In this document: positions 21,655 through 22,221 of the stretch, piece by piece | Layout: every line of letters begins with the position of its first letter | Position numbering within the stretch: position 1 is the first letter of the stretch | Assembly (NCBI GenBank): GCA_004335635.1 | Contig: QAXH01001535.1 | Span: 1-22,221 of the forward strand | Length of the DNA: 22,221 nt | Direction of reading: 5' to 3' | DNA from: Chloromonas sp. AAM2 | Taxonomy: Eukaryota; Chlorophyta; Chlorophyceae; Chlamydomonadales; Chlamydomonadaceae | The notes under the pieces: model-generated | What the model was told of the DNA's origin: nothing | Database searches by the model: none | Seen by the model: only the letters and a program-made list of their open reading frames with translations | Program-made: the position numbers and the translations under genes

Positions 21655-22070
21655 TTACGAAAGCGGGTCGGCACCTGTCCAGTCAAAGTCAAGGGAGTCA
21701 AGCCTTTGAATGCGTGAGTCGGAGAGCACCTTTGAACGTCGTGCTATGCGCTGCACAGAGGCCCAGTTTATCAAGCGCAGGTCCACGCCTTGAGCCAGGG
21801 CCCAGGGGCTGCAGTGCCCGTTGGCCCGCCTAAAGTTTGACAACTCAGTGTGCCAGCGCACCCTGCAACACATGGCAGCAAACTTGTGAAGGCAACAGGA
21901 GGGCAGGGAGCCCTTGCATGTACAGCACGCGTGTACTGTAGGCATCAGGGTGTTCATGGATGAGTTGTTTGCCTGGCTGATGCTCAAGGTGCTCAAGATG
22001 CTCAAGGAGCGCTCACCATTCAGCTTCATCATCACTAAAGTGAAAGCCGATGCTCGTGAGCTGATCCCGT
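21655..22070 (-). CDS. 3' end of a gene with helicase-associated (HA) repeats
   Basis: Two exons are visible: 22017-22070 and 21655-21862 (stop TAA), joined by a 154-nt GTGAGC...TTGCAG intron with matching phase. The protein fragment reads RDQLTSIGFHFSDDEAEW, continues through the splice to VRWHTELSNFRRANGHC, then NWASVQRIARRSKVLSDSR and IQRLDSLDFDW, ending GADPLS. This fits the end of one HA unit and one full unit: W...L..F....GHC, W...QR, LS..R...L..L.F.W. HA repeats occur in tandem in many algal and bacterial proteins, often with no helicase domain in algae; they are thought to bind nucleic acid, but function is not settled. The 5' part lies beyond the right edge. Upstream of 22070 is a tandem array, probably intronic. 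Confidence 0.75.
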
Positions 22071-22080
22071 CTGCAGGAAG

Positions 22081-22221
22081 GTGGCACACTCACAGGTGGC
22101 ACACTCACAGGTGGCACGCTCACAGGTGGCACGCTCACAGGTGGCACGCTCACAGGTCGCACGCTCACAGGTGGCACGCTCACAGGTGGCACACTCACAG
22201 GTGGCACACTCACAGGTGGCA
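22081..22221 (+). repeat. 15-bp tandem array (nine full units and part of a tenth)
   Basis: The unit is GTGGCACACTCACAG or GTGGCACGCTCACAG, running without indels to the window edge. Unit order is two A-type, five G-type (the sixth unit overall has GTCG), then two A-type. On the minus strand each unit contains CTGTGAGT or CTGTGAGC, a 5' splice-site-like word. The minus frame is also open as repeating VSVPP. It ends just before the TTCCTGCAG acceptor of the HA-gene exon. Confidence 0.95.

Noticed and set aside
22013..22213. VSVPP pentapeptide-repeat protein on the minus strand
   Set aside because: It is a by-product of the 15-bp array; the HA unit fits better if the exon starts at 22070, though a coding linker is not excluded.
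22081..22221. CRISPR-like array
   Set aside because: The units are contiguous 15-mers with no spacers, in a eukaryotic context.

Overview
The window is nuclear DNA of a eukaryote, most likely a green alga (Chlorophyta, probably Chlorophyceae). The genes are broken by many GT-AG introns whose acceptors usually read TGCAG or CGCAG. The proteins are Ala/Gly/Pro/Ser-rich, the DNA carries CA, CTG and polypurine simple repeats, and one gene is a PLATZ factor, a family best known from plants and algae. No long single-exon frame is a credible gene, so every main gene here was assembled by chaining exons with matching phase.

Layout, left to right. (1) 1-425, +: Ser/Pro/Gly-rich 3' end of an unidentified gene, followed by a possible TGTAA/AATAAA poly(A) signal near 1190. 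(2) 426-2718: gene-poor, with a cluster of CCTCGYGG motifs and a stray copy of sequence that also encodes the tail of the PLATZ gene. (3) 2719-6451, -: eight-exon alpha-kleisin of the RAD21/REC8 cohesin family, about 779 residues, with N-terminal, middle and C-terminal winged-helix parts all recognisable. (4) 7059-10640, -: NEPRO-family nucleolar protein (RNase MRP / pre-rRNA processing), about 650 residues in eight exons, several introns only 46-52 nt long. (5) 10859-13949, +: nuclear gene for mitochondrial ribosomal protein uS3m in eight exons, divergent from NEPRO across only 218 bp. (6) 13950-14780: a (CA)21 run and a 59-nt pure-purine tract. (7) 14781-15286, -: tentative two-exon gene for a small Cys/His-containing protein. 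(8) 17135-19752, +: PLATZ zinc-binding protein in seven exons, about 489 residues. (9) 21655-22221, -: 3' end of a gene with helicase-associated (HA) repeats, entering from the right edge, with a 15-bp tandem array in what is probably its intron.

The genes do not form one pathway. The closest link is the divergent pair NEPRO (rRNA processing) and uS3m (mitoribosome), whose shared short promoter could co-regulate two ribosome-biogenesis genes. A 163-bp repeat lies upstream of the kleisin and again before the HA gene, which points to a dispersed element. I found no complete transposon, tRNA, rRNA or CRISPR array. All identities rest on motifs read by eye; exon borders are predictions checked for splice sites and phase, not for transcripts.
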